DNA from: Asparagopsis taxiformis
Taxonomy: Eukaryota > Rhodophyta > Florideophyceae > Bonnemaisoniales > Bonnemaisoniaceae
NCBI GenBank assembly: GCA_030407315.1
Contig: JALQPE010002603.1
Coordinates: forward strand, 1-64,000
Direction of reading: 5' to 3'
Length of the DNA: 64,000 nucleotides
Shown here: piece by piece, positions 62,678 to 64,000 of the stretch
How positions within the stretch are numbered: position 1 is the stretch's first letter
Layout of the letters: each line of letters starts with the position of its first letter
Position numbers and translations under genes: made by a program
Notes under the pieces: model-generated
What the model saw: the letters and a program-made list of their open reading frames with translations, nothing else
Told to the model about the DNA's origin: nothing
Database searches by the model: none

Positions 62678-64000
62678 TCAAGACGTTGACGAAGTTCCAG
62701 CACCTATTGATGGTGGCTTCTTTGATGCCAAGAAGCGTTCTTTGGCTCGTTGATCTCGCACCCATGACGGGATTCCCTCAAACAGGCTCATAAATGTAAA
62801 TCTGGCAATCAACAAGCAATGTTCAATCACTATCATCCAAAAGTACTCTTCCGTCTTTGTTACGCCAGTCCCAACCACGGCATGTGCAAACTTGGCGGTG
62901 ACAGTTATGATTCCCAAATTGGTCATAATGGACATGATTGAGAGAAACTCAAAGGCTCGAATCCATGCTCCGATGTTCAATGCTCTTTGCGGAGATGCCC
63001 GTCGTGTCATATGAACAAGTTTGTACGAGTCTGTATAAATTTCAATGAAGTTGTTCAAGGTAGCCAGCGCAGCACCAAGCGGAAATGCGGCCGCAAACAA
63101 CGAAATCTGAGAAAACTGCCGAACCAACTCAAAATAGTCGCCAAACACTCCATCATATGGCCGCAATTCCAACTGCGTGGAGATGTGATTTATATCAGAT
63201 GGTTCCAAAACACACTCGGAATCATCGAGGTCGGGATTGTCCTCCTTTTTCTTCTTCAAGATTTCTGCGATTTTTGCTTTGTTCTTGCGGCGAGCAAGGA
63301 ATATAGGAACAATTGTCTCTTTGATGTTGCCAATGATAAGCTCCACCAGCAGCACAGACCGTATTGAAGATGCCAGACGAAGATAGTCTTGGCGTACAAA
63401 GGCCACATAAAGGTATGCCATGTTCATATTCAGGAATTGAAACAGGACAAGCTTGAGGACGAGACTGTTCTCGTAATCTGACTGATACTTATGATTCTCC
63501 TGCTCAGTGAGCTTCTTCGCTATGACACTGTACGTTAGGTCGAGCAAATTCAAACATCCGAGATACACAGCAATAGGAAAATTCTTGAGAACGATACTGC
63601 GCATAATGAACGGGGACGACCATTTATACAAATGAGCTTTTGCTTCGAGCCAGTTATCCATAATGTCTTCAAAGTCGAGTGCAGCGAGCATCATCTTGGA
63701 TGACACAATCAAGGAAACCAAGACAACAACGGTAGACACGAAGAAACGGAGGATCTTTTGCTTCTTGGGGAAGACTATAATTTTTTCACCAGTGATGCGA
63801 TGGCTAACCTCAATTCCATAAAAGTTGTTGCGAAGATCTTCCTTTTTGGTCATTGACATGAGAGATTCGTCGGTAGCATCACCCATAATGAGAGAGGTCC
63901 ACATGTAGACAATCTCAGTGTTTCTTCGTTTCCATAAACTGGTGAGAGAAACACCCCACAAGGCAGCAAAGATACTATAGAAGAAGAGAAGCAATGGAGC
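62678..64000 (-). CDS. Anoctamin/TMEM16-family membrane protein, C-terminal part
   Basis: The frame enters from beyond the right edge and ends at 62678, giving about 440 residues of the C-terminal half. Features of TMEM16 proteins: LFFYSIFAALWGVSLTSLWKRR, later NFPIAVYLGCLNLLDLTYSVIAKKLTEQENHKY, then FFELVRQF-like YFELVRQFSQISLFAAAFPLG, the NNFIEIYTDSYKL motif, and RARFTFMSL-type end near WVRDQRAKERFLASKK. The glutamates of the helix 6-8 calcium site lie in this stretch (ENHKYQSDYE is before helix 6; NNFIEIYTDSYK within). TMEM16 proteins are calcium-activated lipid scramblases or chloride channels. The start lies outside the window. Confidence 0.85.
   Translation of the reverse strand, partial: APLLLFFYSIFAALWGVSLTSLWKRRNTEIVYMWTSLIMGDATDESLMSMTKKEDLRNNFYGIEVSHRITGEKIIVFPKKQKILRFFVSTVVVLVSLIVSSKMMLAALDFEDIMDNWLEAKAHLYKWSSPFIMRSIVLKNFPIAVYLGCLNLLDLTYSVIAKKLTEQENHKYQSDYENSLVLKLVLFQFLNMNMAYLYVAFVRQDYLRLASSIRSVLLVELIIGNIKETIVPIFLARRKNKAKIAEILKKKKEDNPDLDDSECVLEPSDINHISTQLELRPYDGVFGDYFELVRQFSQISLFAAAFPLGAALATLNNFIEIYTDSYKLVHMTRRASPQRALNIGAWIRAFEFLSIMSIMTNLGIITVTAKFAHAVVGTGVTKTEEYFWMIVIEHCLLIARFTFMSLFEGIPSWVRDQRAKERFLASKKPPSIGAGTSSTS

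Overview
The window is nuclear DNA of a photosynthetic eukaryote. The best guess is a florideophyte red alga such as Chondrus crispus. Reasons: most host genes lack introns, the genes are tightly packed on alternating strands, several products look plastid-targeted (Z-ISO-, VTE6-, fibrillin- and CURT1-like), and this gene island abuts a block of nested Ty3/gypsy elements. The organism is inferred, not proven.

Region 1 (1-13.9 kb) is an accessory island. Its left part holds decayed minus-strand genes: two ParB/Srx-fold proteins (60-2083, 7592-8982), a bacterial-type beta-class amino DNA methyltransferase (5971-7259), a SET-domain protein (5229-5887) and a transposase-like relic (2793-4150). 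Nearly all carry small frameshifts or in-frame stops. Two intact unknown genes face each other (9714-11102 plus, 11711-13234 minus). Between genes sit three tandem arrays of hairpin units that share the core AATACC(C/G)GGTATT but have array-specific arms, and two patches rich in TACTGCC/GGCAGTA.

Region 2 (13.9-33 kb) is a stack of LTR retroelements. A 13.9-kb chromodomain Ty3/gypsy element (17646-31529) has near-identical 800/801-bp LTRs and a 5-bp duplication (CAGTC). It sits inside an older retroelement-type ORF, whose two halves (31535-31761 and 15132-17645) read in frame across the insertion. The young element has a broken gag and a pol carrying a nonsense codon and a 733-bp solo-LTR-like insertion (duplication CCGAC). 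It also has an intact 934-codon ORF on the antisense strand. The interrupted older ORF is a diverged homologue of that antisense protein. A third LTR (14467-15131, reversed) shares the primer binding site of the young element.

Region 3 (33-64 kb) is the host gene island, in order: a Sel1-repeat gene with one premature stop, a PIN-like carrier (6 exons), an acidic nuclear-type protein, a DEG-type protease, a CURT1/CAAD thylakoid protein, a DUF455 ferritin-like protein, an ENT nucleoside transporter, a fibrillin, DMC1, an F-box protein, a second PIN-like carrier, VPS52, a plastid membrane protein, an ELO elongase, Z-ISO, PEN-2, a DUF92/VTE6-like protein and a partial anoctamin. Neighbours are mostly divergent or convergent with gaps of about 80-600 bp, so short shared promoters are likely. 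Introns are few and short with GT...AG ends.
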